From Streptomyces sp. PTY087I2 (lineage in GTDB: Bacteria; Actinomycetota; Actinomycetes; Streptomycetales; Streptomycetaceae): 41,709 nucleotides of DNA. The DNA lies in assembly GCF_001687325.1 (NCBI RefSeq), contig NZ_LZRD01000044.1, positions 1-41,709 on the forward strand, read 5' to 3'. Shown here one piece after another: positions 15,602 to 22,358 of the stretch (within the stretch, counting starts at the first letter, position 1; each line of letters opens with the position of its first letter). The translations under genes and the position numbers were made by a program. Below the pieces are notes generated by a model. That model was not told the origin of the DNA. It worked only from the letters and a program-made list of their open reading frames with translations, and did no database searches.

Positions 15602-16168
15602 ATGACCGACTTGTGGACCGGCGAGAGAGTACGCCTGCGAGGCATCGAACCCCAGGACTGGGAGGGCTTCCGGGCCCTGGCCCTGCACACCGTGGACGCC
15701 CGCAACGCCGACGTGGTCGAACCTCCGCGCTCGGACGAGAGCTTCCGCGCCTGGGCTACCGAGCGCGCCAGCCGCACCCCGAACCCGTCCTCGTACCAAC
15801 TGGTCATCGAGACCCGCTTCGAGCACGCCTTCGTCGGCGCGGTGTCGGTGGGCGAGACGGACACCCGGGCGGGCCGCTTCCGTACGGGCATCGAGGTCAC
15901 CCGCGAACACCGCCGCCAGGGCTACGCCTTCGAGGCCACGGAACTGATCCTCACCTACATGTTCGCCGAACAGCGCTGCCACAAGTGCGAGGTGGAGGTC
16001 TACGCCTTCAACGACGCCTCCCTGGCCCTCTACCGCAAACTCGGCTTCGTGGAGGAGGGCCGCCTGCGCCAGCACGAGTACTTCGCGGGCACGTACCACG
16101 ACGTGGTCCTGCTGGGCATCACGGCGGACGAGTACTGGGCGGGGCGGGCGCGGCCTTCGTTGCGGTGA
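15602..16168 (+). CDS. GNAT-family N-acetyltransferase (RimJ/RimL-like)
   Basis: The 188-residue protein has the acetyl-CoA-binding signature RTGIEVTREHRRQGYAFEATELIL (R/Q-x-x-G-x-A type) in the middle. The C-terminal GNAT strand NDASLALYRKLGFVEEGRLRQHEYFAGTYHDVVLLGI is typical of RimJ/RimL-like enzymes that acetylate proteins or small amines. ATG at 15602 follows a GGAGCGAG ribosome site. It is downstream of the CPT-like gene on the same strand and convergent with a small membrane protein gene 19 bases beyond its stop. The substrate is unknown. Confidence 0.88.
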   Translation: MTDLWTGERVRLRGIEPQDWEGFRALALHTVDARNADVVEPPRSDESFRAWATERASRTPNPSSYQLVIETRFEHAFVGAVSVGETDTRAGRFRTGIEVTREHRRQGYAFEATELILTYMFAEQRCHKCEVEVYAFNDASLALYRKLGFVEEGRLRQHEYFAGTYHDVVLLGITADEYWAGRARPSLR

Positions 16169-16187
16169 GGAGGTGTGGCCACGCCTC

Positions 16188-16433
16188 CTATCCCTCGCCG
16201 GACGCGGTGTCGGCGTCTCGGACACCGGAGTCACGGTCTACGGCGGATTGCTCATCGCACGTCCTGAGGGCGGGCATGGCGTCGGGGGCTCCATTGCGCA
16301 GCTCGTTCCGTACCCGCCGCCAGGCGCGGATGATCTGAGGCAGCTTCGCCAGGACCTCGCTCACCTGCGTCAGCAGGAGCGTGAGGCAACCGAAGGCGGC
16401 AAGGATGACCAGGCTGAGGTTGTCCCAATTCAT
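16188..16433 (-). CDS. Small single-pass membrane protein
   Basis: The 81-residue protein starts MNWDNLSLVILAAFGCLTLLLTQVSEVLAKLPQIIRAWRRVRNEL. It has one N-terminal transmembrane helix (about 6-23), a basic amphipathic stretch, then an acidic, probably disordered tail. No family is recognised. The longer frame from 16667 overlaps the upstream gene and is not credible. The ATG at 16433 has a GAAGGAC ribosome site, and both ribosome site and ATG are duplicated 20 bases upstream. It begins 62 bases after the stop of the Cys-rich protein gene and probably shares its transcript. Confidence 0.65.
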   Translation of the reverse strand: MNWDNLSLVILAAFGCLTLLLTQVSEVLAKLPQIIRAWRRVRNELRNGAPDAMPALRTCDEQSAVDRDSGVRDADTASGEG

Positions 16434-16466
16434 GTCGGTCCTTCGAGATTCATGTCGGTCCTTCGG
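16429..16466 (-). repeat. Duplicated ribosome site and start codon (20-bp period)
   Basis: The sequence TTCATGTCGGTCCTTCG occurs at 16429-16445 and 16449-16465 on the plus strand. Read on the minus strand, this is two GAAGGACCGACATG units. The first ATG (16453) opens a 7-codon reading frame, MNLEGPT, whose TGA overlaps the real ATG at 16433 in an ATGA junction. Confidence 0.75.
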
Positions 16467-16495
16467 GCCGACCCGGTCGTACTGAGGGCGACTGA

Positions 16496-17911
16496 CTAGC
16501 CCAGCGGCGTGTGCCGGGAAATCCACTCGAGGGCGTCCACGCCCAGGCGGTCCGGAGCTTCGAGCAGAGCAGTCTCCACGGACGTGAGGTCCGCCAGCGC
16601 CTCGGGTGCGTTCGACCTGTCCAGTTCGGCGAGACGCTCCGCCACGGAGGCGACCGTGGTGGGCCACCGAGGCATACCGAAGTGAGCGGAAGCCTTGACC
16701 GCGGCCGAAAGGGCTCGGTGCAACAGCGCCGCGCGCCAGCCTTGTTCGCGCATCACCCTGGCCGTAAACCGGACCCGGTCGTCAACCTGCTGAACGAACT
16801 CGGCCACGGGTTTCGACACCGTACGCAATGCGAATGAGGAACCGCCGGCCCACGGTAGGTCCACGTCCGAGGCGACAGCGACGAAGGCGAGCAGTGCCTC
16901 CGGCCCGTTCTCCCGTGCGGCCGTCAGCGCGGCGCGGGCCCTGCGGTACAGATCAACACTCTGCGCGAAGATCTCACCGTCGCTGGGTCCGTCGGCGGCG
17001 GCGTGGATCGCGTCCAGCGGACCTTTACGCCAGGTGTCGACGACCAGGCCGACCGCCGCCGCGCTCAGGAGGGCGTCGGCGTCGTCCGCGTCGACGCCGA
17101 AATGCTTCAGGACAGCAGGGGCCTGCTCCTCCATGCCTGGAAACGGGGGACGCTCCGCCTTCGCCTCGTTCTCCCCCGGGAGGTCAGTGAGCCGGGGTGA
17201 CAAGGGTTCGTGCTCCGGTTGCTCCACGATGATCCCGTGCTCCGCCAGATCCTCGTAGACGGCGTCCGGCCCGCAGTCGATGTGCGAGGAGTCATGGCGC
17301 CCGGTGCAGCCCTCGGGGCACTCGAACTCCTCGCACATCTCCGGTGCCTCGGTCTGCGCCTCGTTGATCAGGTGGTAAGCGAGCCGCTCCGCCACCGCCT
17401 CCCGTGCCGCGACCATGCCCAGGGCGAGCCGGAACCGCGTGTCCTTCAACTCGGGGTCCCCACTTCCCACGGACGCGGGAGGCTCCGGTGTCTCGGGCAC
17501 CCAGGTGTACGCGGACTCCAGTGAGATCAGCAGCCACGCCACCTGCAGCGCCTTGACGCTTTCGTCCTGGGCCAACCCTGTTACTGCCTCCGCCGCCTCC
17601 CGCACCCCGTCGAGCCGAGCGAGATGGGCCTCGCGCAACGGCAGCCAGGCGGCGGACTCTACCCGGGCCCGCTCGGCGTCCCGCTGAAGTGCGGCGTCGC
17701 GGGTGCGTCGCGCCCGGGTCACCAGCCGGGTCAGACAGGGGCAGCAGCCGAACAGTCCTGAGGTCGGCGTCGGGCCGAGCGGTATGGCTGCCAGGTCCTC
17801 GCCGAACGACTCGTCGCACAGGCAGCAGTCCCTGCCCTCCACGTGGCGATACGTAGGCATGCCGGGCAGGGCGGCGCGGATCATGGCATGGGCGTAGGCA
17901 GGGATGTGCAC
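16496..17911 (-). CDS. Cysteine-rich protein of unknown function
   Basis: The 471-residue protein is not recognised. An N-terminal cysteine cluster, CCLCDESFGED followed about 25 residues later by CCPCLTR, looks like a treble-clef or zinc-ribbon site. A second cluster near the middle, CEEFECPEGCTGRHDSSHIDC, also looks metal-binding. The rest is helical and charged, with no transmembrane segment or catalytic motif seen. ATG at 17911 is used, but the ATG at 17887 (MIRAALPGM) is also possible. The gene is divergent from an HTH protein (179-base gap) and is followed by a small membrane protein. It lies at the left end of the accessory block between glnII and glnA. A role in a phage- or stress-response module is only a guess. 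Confidence 0.6.
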   Translation of the reverse strand: MHIPAYAHAMIRAALPGMPTYRHVEGRDCCLCDESFGEDLAAIPLGPTPTSGLFGCCPCLTRLVTRARRTRDAALQRDAERARVESAAWLPLREAHLARLDGVREAAEAVTGLAQDESVKALQVAWLLISLESAYTWVPETPEPPASVGSGDPELKDTRFRLALGMVAAREAVAERLAYHLINEAQTEAPEMCEEFECPEGCTGRHDSSHIDCGPDAVYEDLAEHGIIVEQPEHEPLSPRLTDLPGENEAKAERPPFPGMEEQAPAVLKHFGVDADDADALLSAAAVGLVVDTWRKGPLDAIHAAADGPSDGEIFAQSVDLYRRARAALTAARENGPEALLAFVAVASDVDLPWAGGSSFALRTVSKPVAEFVQQVDDRVRFTARVMREQGWRAALLHRALSAAVKASAHFGMPRWPTTVASVAERLAELDRSNAPEALADLTSVETALLEAPDRLGVDALEWISRHTPLG

Positions 17912-18090
17912 AGGGCAGGGCTCCTCGAGTGGTGGCGCTCCGTCGGCGCCGCTTTTATGCTCACCTCACCGCTCGGGCGCGAGTCACCGTTTGGCAGGCC
18001 TGAGCAGAGATTGGACGAAAGTTGGGTCGCCTCTGGACTGCGACTTCTAGGGTGTTGACAGAACTTGACACCGCAAAGCGAGGAGCCGAA
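17912..18090. promoter_or_regulatory. Divergent promoter region with tandem TTGACA
   Basis: TTGACA occurs at 18055-18060 and again at 18065-18070, 10 bases apart, about one helical turn. A -10-like TAGGGT at 18048-18053 precedes them. The first TTGACA has no -10 at the right distance, so the pair may be an operator rather than -35 boxes. Confidence 0.45.
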
Positions 18091-19050
18091 GTGTCCGACG
18101 CCACCCTGTCCCCGTCGGCAGGACCGCAACAGGAGTTGGTGAAAGCCCTCCAGGAACTGCACCGCGCGGCAGGGCTGCTGAGCTTCCGCAAGGTGAGCGA
18201 GCAGATCGGGAACCGCGACGACCTGCTGTCGGCAGCCAGCCACGAGACGGTGCGCTCCGCCCTCAAAGGGATACGCATGCCGCGCTGGGAGACCGTTCGC
18301 GACATCGTCGTGGTGCTGGCCGGACTGTGCAGTCCGCCGCGCGACGAGGAAGCCGAGACCGCCAGATTTCTGCCGCTGTGGCGCGCGACCCGTGAAGGGG
18401 AGTCGGGTGCCATGAAGTCGTTCCAGGAACTCCTGAACGGCGGCTGGGGAGGTGAGGACGGCAAATGGACGCCGGAGCTCGTCATGGGGGCCATGCTCAA
18501 CCCCTTCAACGCCATCCGGATCCATCCGTCGCTCGCAGCACCGCACGAGCCGCTGATATCGGAGGACGACTGGGTCCAGCTGATGCAAATAGAGATCGAG
18601 GAGCGGGGCGCCGAACATGTGCTGCGGGTCCTGCTGCACATGCTGAAGGGGGACTATGTCGGGGCGGAGAGAGGCGCTCCCTACGGCTACCACAACGCTG
18701 ACCGGGAGGCCATGGAGGCATACGCGGCCTTCCGGTACGGATGCCAGGAAATCCTCCGACGGCTGCGGGCCGAGCCGAACCTTCTCGCGGAGTCGATCCG
18801 GGCCATGCGTGCCGACGAGACGATGGACCGGGACGATCGGGCGGAACTGCTGGAGAGCGAGTCGGATCCGAGCCTGTTGCGCGAGGTGATGATCGTGACT
18901 CCGGACACGTGGGACGAGGCGTCGGAGGAGGCGCACCACATGGTCTTCGGATATCTGATCAAACAGATCAGCCCGGTGGGCCGGGCGGGACTTCCCGACG
19001 AGGAGCGGTTCCGGATCACCTGGCGCGTACCAGTGCCGGCTGCGGTGTAG
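18091..19050 (+). CDS. Helix-turn-helix protein with uncharacterised C-terminal domain
   Basis: The 319-residue protein has an N-terminal helix-turn-helix of the type common in actinobacterial regulators (about 14-85: LVKALQELHRAAGLLSFRKVSEQIG, then HETVRSALKGIRMPRWETVRDIVVVLAGL). The remaining ~230 residues are soluble, mostly helical and acidic, without a recognised enzyme motif or TPR signature. GTG at 18091 is preceded by GAGGAG; the longer frame from 18022 would run through the promoter. It is divergent from the Cys-rich protein gene, which may be its target or partner. The function is unknown. Confidence 0.62.
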   Translation: MSDATLSPSAGPQQELVKALQELHRAAGLLSFRKVSEQIGNRDDLLSAASHETVRSALKGIRMPRWETVRDIVVVLAGLCSPPRDEEAETARFLPLWRATREGESGAMKSFQELLNGGWGGEDGKWTPELVMGAMLNPFNAIRIHPSLAAPHEPLISEDDWVQLMQIEIEERGAEHVLRVLLHMLKGDYVGAERGAPYGYHNADREAMEAYAAFRYGCQEILRRLRAEPNLLAESIRAMRADETMDRDDRAELLESESDPSLLREVMIVTPDTWDEASEEAHHMVFGYLIKQISPVGRAGLPDEERFRITWRVPVPAAV

Positions 19051-19148
19051 CCGCGATATTCGCGGAGAGCGTCGGCTCACAGGGCAAGTACGCGGGAGGA
19101 TTTCTAGGCTGGCACGCGTGAATAGGCGGGGGAGGAGCTAACGATACG

Positions 19149-19185
19149 TTGGACCGCCTGACCAACGCTGCTAGCGTTCCCTCAC
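19149..19185 (+). promoter_or_regulatory. Leaderless promoter of the cupin gene
   Basis: TTGGAC (19149-19154) and TAGCGT (19172-19177) are separated by exactly 17 bases. The GTG start lies 8 bases after the -10 box, with no ribosome site. This is a good housekeeping-sigma promoter with a leaderless start. Confidence 0.65.
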
Positions 19186-19569
19186 GTGAACGACAGCGTG
19201 TACGTGGGCAACGCGGGCAAGGACGCCGCACTGGACCGAGGATGGCTCCTCGGGCACTTCAAGGACGTCGGCGACCCACGCTACAGCGAGGCCGTAGAGA
19301 TCAAATGGGGCGTGCACCCCCGTGCCGACGTGCGAGCGCAGTGGGTGAGGGGCGAGGAACGCACGGCTCTCCTGGTTCTCATCAGTGGCCGCTTCCGCGT
19401 CGAGCTGCCGGACCGTGACGTCCTGCTGGAGGAACAGGGCGACTACATCGTGTGGGGGCGCGGAGTCGATCACTCATGGTTCGCGGAGGAAGAGTCGGTG
19501 GTCCTGACGGTTCGCTGGCCGTCCGTGCCGGGCTATGCCGTTACTGAGAGGGACCAGGGGCACGGGTAG
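19186..19569 (+). CDS. Cupin-fold protein
   Basis: The 127-residue protein has a double-stranded beta-helix pattern: HPRADVRAQWVRGEERTALLVLISGRFRVELPDRDVLLEEQGDYIVWGRGVDHSWFAEEESVVLTVRWPS. GDYIVWGRGVDH corresponds to the second cupin motif (G-x5-P-x2-H-like). The first motif lacks the usual paired histidines, so metal binding is doubtful. Homologues in Streptomyces are short, monocistronic and sometimes misnamed signal peptidase I. GTG at 19186 is chosen because a well-spaced promoter points to it as a leaderless start. The substrate is unknown. Confidence 0.75.
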   Translation: MNDSVYVGNAGKDAALDRGWLLGHFKDVGDPRYSEAVEIKWGVHPRADVRAQWVRGEERTALLVLISGRFRVELPDRDVLLEEQGDYIVWGRGVDHSWFAEEESVVLTVRWPSVPGYAVTERDQGHG

Positions 19570-19821
19570 GCCTGACGCACGGCCGACCGTCTCGGTCGGC
19601 GCTTTCCGGCCACAGGCTCTCCGTACTTTTGCCCCGACCCGGCCGAGCGAGAGATCGTCGTGCAAGGCGATGCGATCGCCAACGGGTCCCCCCCCGACGA
19701 TGAGCTGTAGTCCGTGGACGGCGCGGACTGCTCGCCCTGCGACAACAAGGTGCCGGGCACCCATTGACCCAGCCGTGGGGAAGACAGACCGCCAGTCCAA
19801 CGCCGCACAGAGGAAACCCTG
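19570..19821. other. Degenerate non-coding stretch
   Basis: No intact gene. A plus-strand fragment around 19640-19710 (EIVVQGDAIANGSPPDDEL then stop) looks like the remnant of a coding region; its family is not recognised. An 8-base C run lies within it. Confidence 0.4.
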
Positions 19822-20417
19822 TTGCCCGCACAGCACGACATCGACGCCGAACGTGAACTCTGGGACACCTACGCCGAGAGCGCCTTCAAGCCGGACAGAG
19901 AACCCTCCGTCTGCTGGACCTAGTACGCCGGCCACGGCCCGGGTCCCGAGCTCCTCGGCGTGCCCGTCACGGTCCCGGAACTCGGCTGTGGCACCGGCCG
20001 CGCCCTGGCGTATCTCGCCGAGCGCGGCATCAGGGCCTCGGGCGTCGACCTGTTCCCGGTCATGGTGGACAAGAACCGAGATCACTGGAAGGAGACCGGG
20101 CTCGGTTCGAGTGCGCCGAAGTCCTCGCATTCCTGGCCGAGTACAACGACACCTACGACGCGATCTCCCCCTCTCGTCGCCCAGCGCCTCAACCCGGCGG
20201 CTTCTTCGCGTTCTCCCACCCGCCTGCGATTCCCGGTGCCTACGGGTCCCAGGGCATGTACAAGGGCGGGTTCGCCGGGCTCGCCCTGTTCGCCTACCGC
20301 TACAGGTGCACGCCTCGCCGATGGCGGGACCTCCTCGGCAGGTTCGGGCATCTGCCGGCAGAAGCCTGCGTCCTCGACGCCCCGGGAACGGGACACATCT
20401 GCACCCTGATCGTGTGA
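19822..20417 (+). pseudogene. SAM-dependent methyltransferase pseudogene
   Basis: The remnant begins (TTG) LPAQHDIDAERELWDTYAE, hits an in-frame TAG at 19921-19923, then continues in the same frame with the SAM-binding motif VPELGCGTGRALAYLAERG and GVDLFPVMVDKN. A frameshift just before 20103 moves coding to another frame (RFECAEVLAFLAEYNDTYDAIS). A stretch of roughly 15-20 residues seems lost near 20150-20190. The tail GGFFAFSHPPAIPGAYGSQGMYKGGFAG through APGTGHICTLIV runs to a proper stop at 20417. With three separate lesions it cannot make a full methyltransferase. It marks decay at the edge of the accessory block. Confidence 0.8.
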
Positions 20418-20770
20418 GCCAGACGCCGAGCGCGTACGAGGGACTGAGCGTGACTGAGCCCCGCTGGAGAATGACAGGGCTCTCTTTCGGGGACGGCTGC
20501 AAGAAGCTTCTGCGGAAGGCCCGGTTCTTCCATCCTGGGAACCTACTCGGCTGACAGCACTACCGTGGGCCGCCACCTCCGGTAAGACGTGGCGGCCCTC
20601 GATGCCTCCGGCACTCGTGAGTGCGACCTGCGGCTTGTGCGCTGGAGCGTGTCCGCGCAGGGACCTCAACTGTGCTGATTGACCGAGGTTGATGGGCGGG
20701 GCGTGTATCAGGTGCCCACCTGTCGGGAGGCAGCAGCCGAATAGGGAGAGCGGGGCGGCTGCAGCCAGGG
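20418..20770. other. 353-base intergenic region with a hairpin
   Basis: No coding region or tRNA is seen. A 10-bp perfect hairpin (arms 20567-20576 and 20589-20598) could terminate leftward transcription from the HTH gene. Confidence 0.45.
20567..20598 (-). terminator. Hairpin terminator candidate
   Basis: A perfect 10-bp inverted repeat with a 12-base loop lies about 170 bases downstream of the HTH gene stop on the minus strand. Confidence 0.5.
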
Positions 20771-21019
20771 CTAGGAGCTGTGGTCCAGTGTGTAGACAGC
20801 GCGTTCGTCCACGCCGATGGCACGCATCAGCTCGATGGTGGGCACCCTGTACCGGTTTCCGATCCGCAGGACCTTGCAAGGGAAGGCATCCTGTCGGGCC
20901 AACCGGTATGCGGTGGTCAGGCAGATACCCAGAGCTCGGGCGGCGGTCGGCACGTCCACTGTGACCGGGAGGTCGAACGCCTCCACGAAACTAAGCGGGA
21001 TATGTTTTCGGGTGCTCAT
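20771..21019 (-). CDS. AlpA/excisionase-like MerR-type HTH protein
   Basis: The 82-residue protein contains the helix-turn-helix VPTAARALGICLTTAYRLARQDAFPCKVLRIGNRYRVPTIELMRAIG. This is the HTH_17/AlpA-like winged helix found in excisionases, prophage regulators and small Streptomyces DNA-binding proteins. Its ATG overlaps the stop of the upstream gene in a TGATG junction, so the two are co-translated. No integrase or attachment site is nearby, so an excisionase role is not supported. It more likely works with the upstream helical protein in transcription control. Confidence 0.72.
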   Translation of the reverse strand: MSTRKHIPLSFVEAFDLPVTVDVPTAARALGICLTTAYRLARQDAFPCKVLRIGNRYRVPTIELMRAIGVDERAVYTLDHSS

Positions 21020-21771
21020 CAGCGCCCTGCCCTGATGCTGCGGGAATCGCTGGGGGCCCGATGCTCACGACTCGTGTCATGCTTCCGGCAGATGACTGCT
21101 CTGCGTTCGGCTGGCTCCATGAGCGCAGCCAACGCCCGTCGGCCCATGCTCTCGGGGGACACAGTGAAGCGCAGCTGCGCCCGCAGCTCGCCAACCCGCT
21201 CGTGTCGGGTCACTTCGACCTGATGAGATCGGATGGACCCGGCACCTTGTGCCTCGTCGCACAGTAGGCCGCGGCTGTCCGCGAGGCGCTCTACCGTGTC
21301 GTCGGCGAATTCACGTGCCCCGGACCGAGCGAGGCGCCACGCTCGACTGCGCACCGCCTTCAGCAGGCCGTCCACAGAGTCGGCTGTCAGGCGCTCGTCG
21401 CTCTGAAGACCTTCCAGCAGAGCCAGAACCATCTCCGCCTCCACGTCGGCCCGATCGGCGCGCAGTCGACGGCAGATGCGGAACGTGGTTCCAGTCAGCC
21501 TCGGAAGGGCCAGCCAGATCAGCAACAGCCGCCAGGTGTCGGCGGATCCGTGCTCTGCCGCCGCAGCTTGCACGACGGCCTGCCAGATAGGGGTGACGAG
21601 GCTGGGGTCGAGGCCCGGCCCGTAGAGGGCGTCCCGTGCTTGGGCGGGCGTCAGCAGAACGGGCGCCGCGTTGTCCGTGACGATGGGCAGCCGTACCACC
21701 TCCGCCATTTGTGGGTAGTCGAAATGTCGTGCTACGGCAGCGAACACGCTGCTGGTGCCAGTAGGAGTCAA
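21019..21771 (-). CDS. Helical protein, possibly sigma-70-region-2-like
   Basis: The protein is about 250 residues and of unrecognised family. A central segment, WRLLLIWLALPRLTGTTFRICRRLRADRADVEAEMVLALLEGL, resembles sigma-70 region 2. The next part (VDGLLKAVRSRAWRLARSGAREF) is helical and basic, with a basic tail. This is pattern-level similarity only. The start is uncertain. TTG at 21771 has GAGAGGA upstream and is used here; GTG at 21834 overlaps a repeat that looks regulatory, and ATG at 21708 is also possible. It is coupled to the downstream HTH gene by a TGATG overlap. It might replace or modulate a sigma factor at island promoters. Confidence 0.5.
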   Translation of the reverse strand: MTPTGTSSVFAAVARHFDYPQMAEVVRLPIVTDNAAPVLLTPAQARDALYGPGLDPSLVTPIWQAVVQAAAAEHGSADTWRLLLIWLALPRLTGTTFRICRRLRADRADVEAEMVLALLEGLQSDERLTADSVDGLLKAVRSRAWRLARSGAREFADDTVERLADSRGLLCDEAQGAGSIRSHQVEVTRHERVGELRAQLRFTVSPESMGRRALAALMEPAERRAVICRKHDTSREHRAPSDSRSIRAGR

Positions 21772-21816
21772 GGCGCAGTCCTCTCTTGCCGTCCGCTGAA
21801 GGCGGAACTTTCGTCG

Positions 21817-21844
21817 AGTGGTATTGCGTGCCACGCAGTGGTAT
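21817..21844 (-). promoter_or_regulatory. AGTGGTAT direct repeat, 20-bp spacing
   Basis: AGTGGTAT occurs at 21817-21824 and 21837-21844, exactly two helical turns apart. An 11-base GCGTGCCACGC palindrome sits between them. This lies just upstream of the preferred start of the sigma-like gene and looks like an operator. Confidence 0.5.
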
Positions 21845-21906
21845 CTCGTTGCGGCCCGTGAACTCGGAGGGCTGGAACGGCAGGAAGGACGAAAGGTCCT
21901 CCCGGA

Positions 21907-21935
21907 GGGGTGCCCCGCTCATGGAGGGGCACCCC
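21907..21935 (-). terminator. Hairpin terminator of the 53-residue gene
   Basis: A perfect 10-bp inverted repeat (arms 21907-21916 and 21926-21935) with a 9-base loop begins about 23 bases beyond the stop of the small ORF on the minus strand. Confidence 0.65.
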
Positions 21936-21957
21936 GATGCGGTCGGCGTTGGAGACT

Positions 21958-22119
21958 TCAGGCCTCAGACGGCGACGGGTTGTCCGAGGTGGTGTCGGGC
22001 GGGGTCTCCGACGTCGACGGCAGTTCCTTCGCGCGGGCCCAGCGCTTCACGCCCGGCGGGAAGCCGCCGGAGGTGCGCTTCATGCGCCCCCCTCGGCGGA
22101 CGGGCAGACGGTTGCTCAT
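21958..22119 (-). CDS. 53-residue basic/acidic two-part peptide
   Basis: This reading frame encodes MSNRLPVRRGGRMKRTSGG followed by FPPGVKRWARAKELPST and an acidic, Ser/Thr/Pro-rich tail ending SPSEA. The N-terminal half is strongly basic, and the C-terminal ~20 residues are acidic and probably disordered. An AAGGA ribosome site lies 7 bases before the ATG, and a good hairpin terminator follows, so it looks like a real monocistronic gene. It has no cysteine and no obvious leader/core border, so a RiPP precursor role is not supported. It is divergent from the SARP-STAND gene and shares its 239-base control region with three 11-bp-spaced repeats. Confidence 0.6.
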   Translation of the reverse strand: MSNRLPVRRGGRMKRTSGGFPPGVKRWARAKELPSTSETPPDTTSDNPSPSEA

Positions 22120-22219
22120 GTTCGTGTCCTTCCTCGTTCTGGCAGTTCGTCGTCACTGCCCTGTTCGGCGAACGACTGATGCCATGGTGCCCAGCGGGCC
22201 GACACCACGACGGCAACAG

Positions 22220-22248
22220 AACTGAGGAATATCTGAGCCGGATCTGAG
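22220..22248. promoter_or_regulatory. Three heptamers at 11-bp spacing (SARP-type operator)
   Basis: AACTGAG (22220-22226), ATCTGAG (22231-22237) and ATCTGAG (22242-22248) repeat with an exact 11-bp period. SARP and OmpR-type activators bind heptameric direct repeats with this spacing. The site lies between the small peptide gene and the SARP-STAND gene, so autoregulation is likely. Confidence 0.6.
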
Positions 22249-22358
22249 GGGGCGCGAAGTAGTGCAGCGGTGTAAATCGATGCCCGGATACGCACAGATC
22301 TCTGTGGTGTCAGCGTTCCGGCCCCGAAGGGGTGCCGTGAAAGCGAAAGGGAGCGGAC

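Noticed and set aside
20418..20770. Possible tRNA or attachment site at the island edge
   Set aside because: No cloverleaf or TTC-loop signature, no matching direct repeat and no integrase found; only weak hairpins.
21958..22119. RiPP precursor interpretation of the small ORF
   Set aside because: No cysteine, no leader/core boundary and no modification enzyme nearby.
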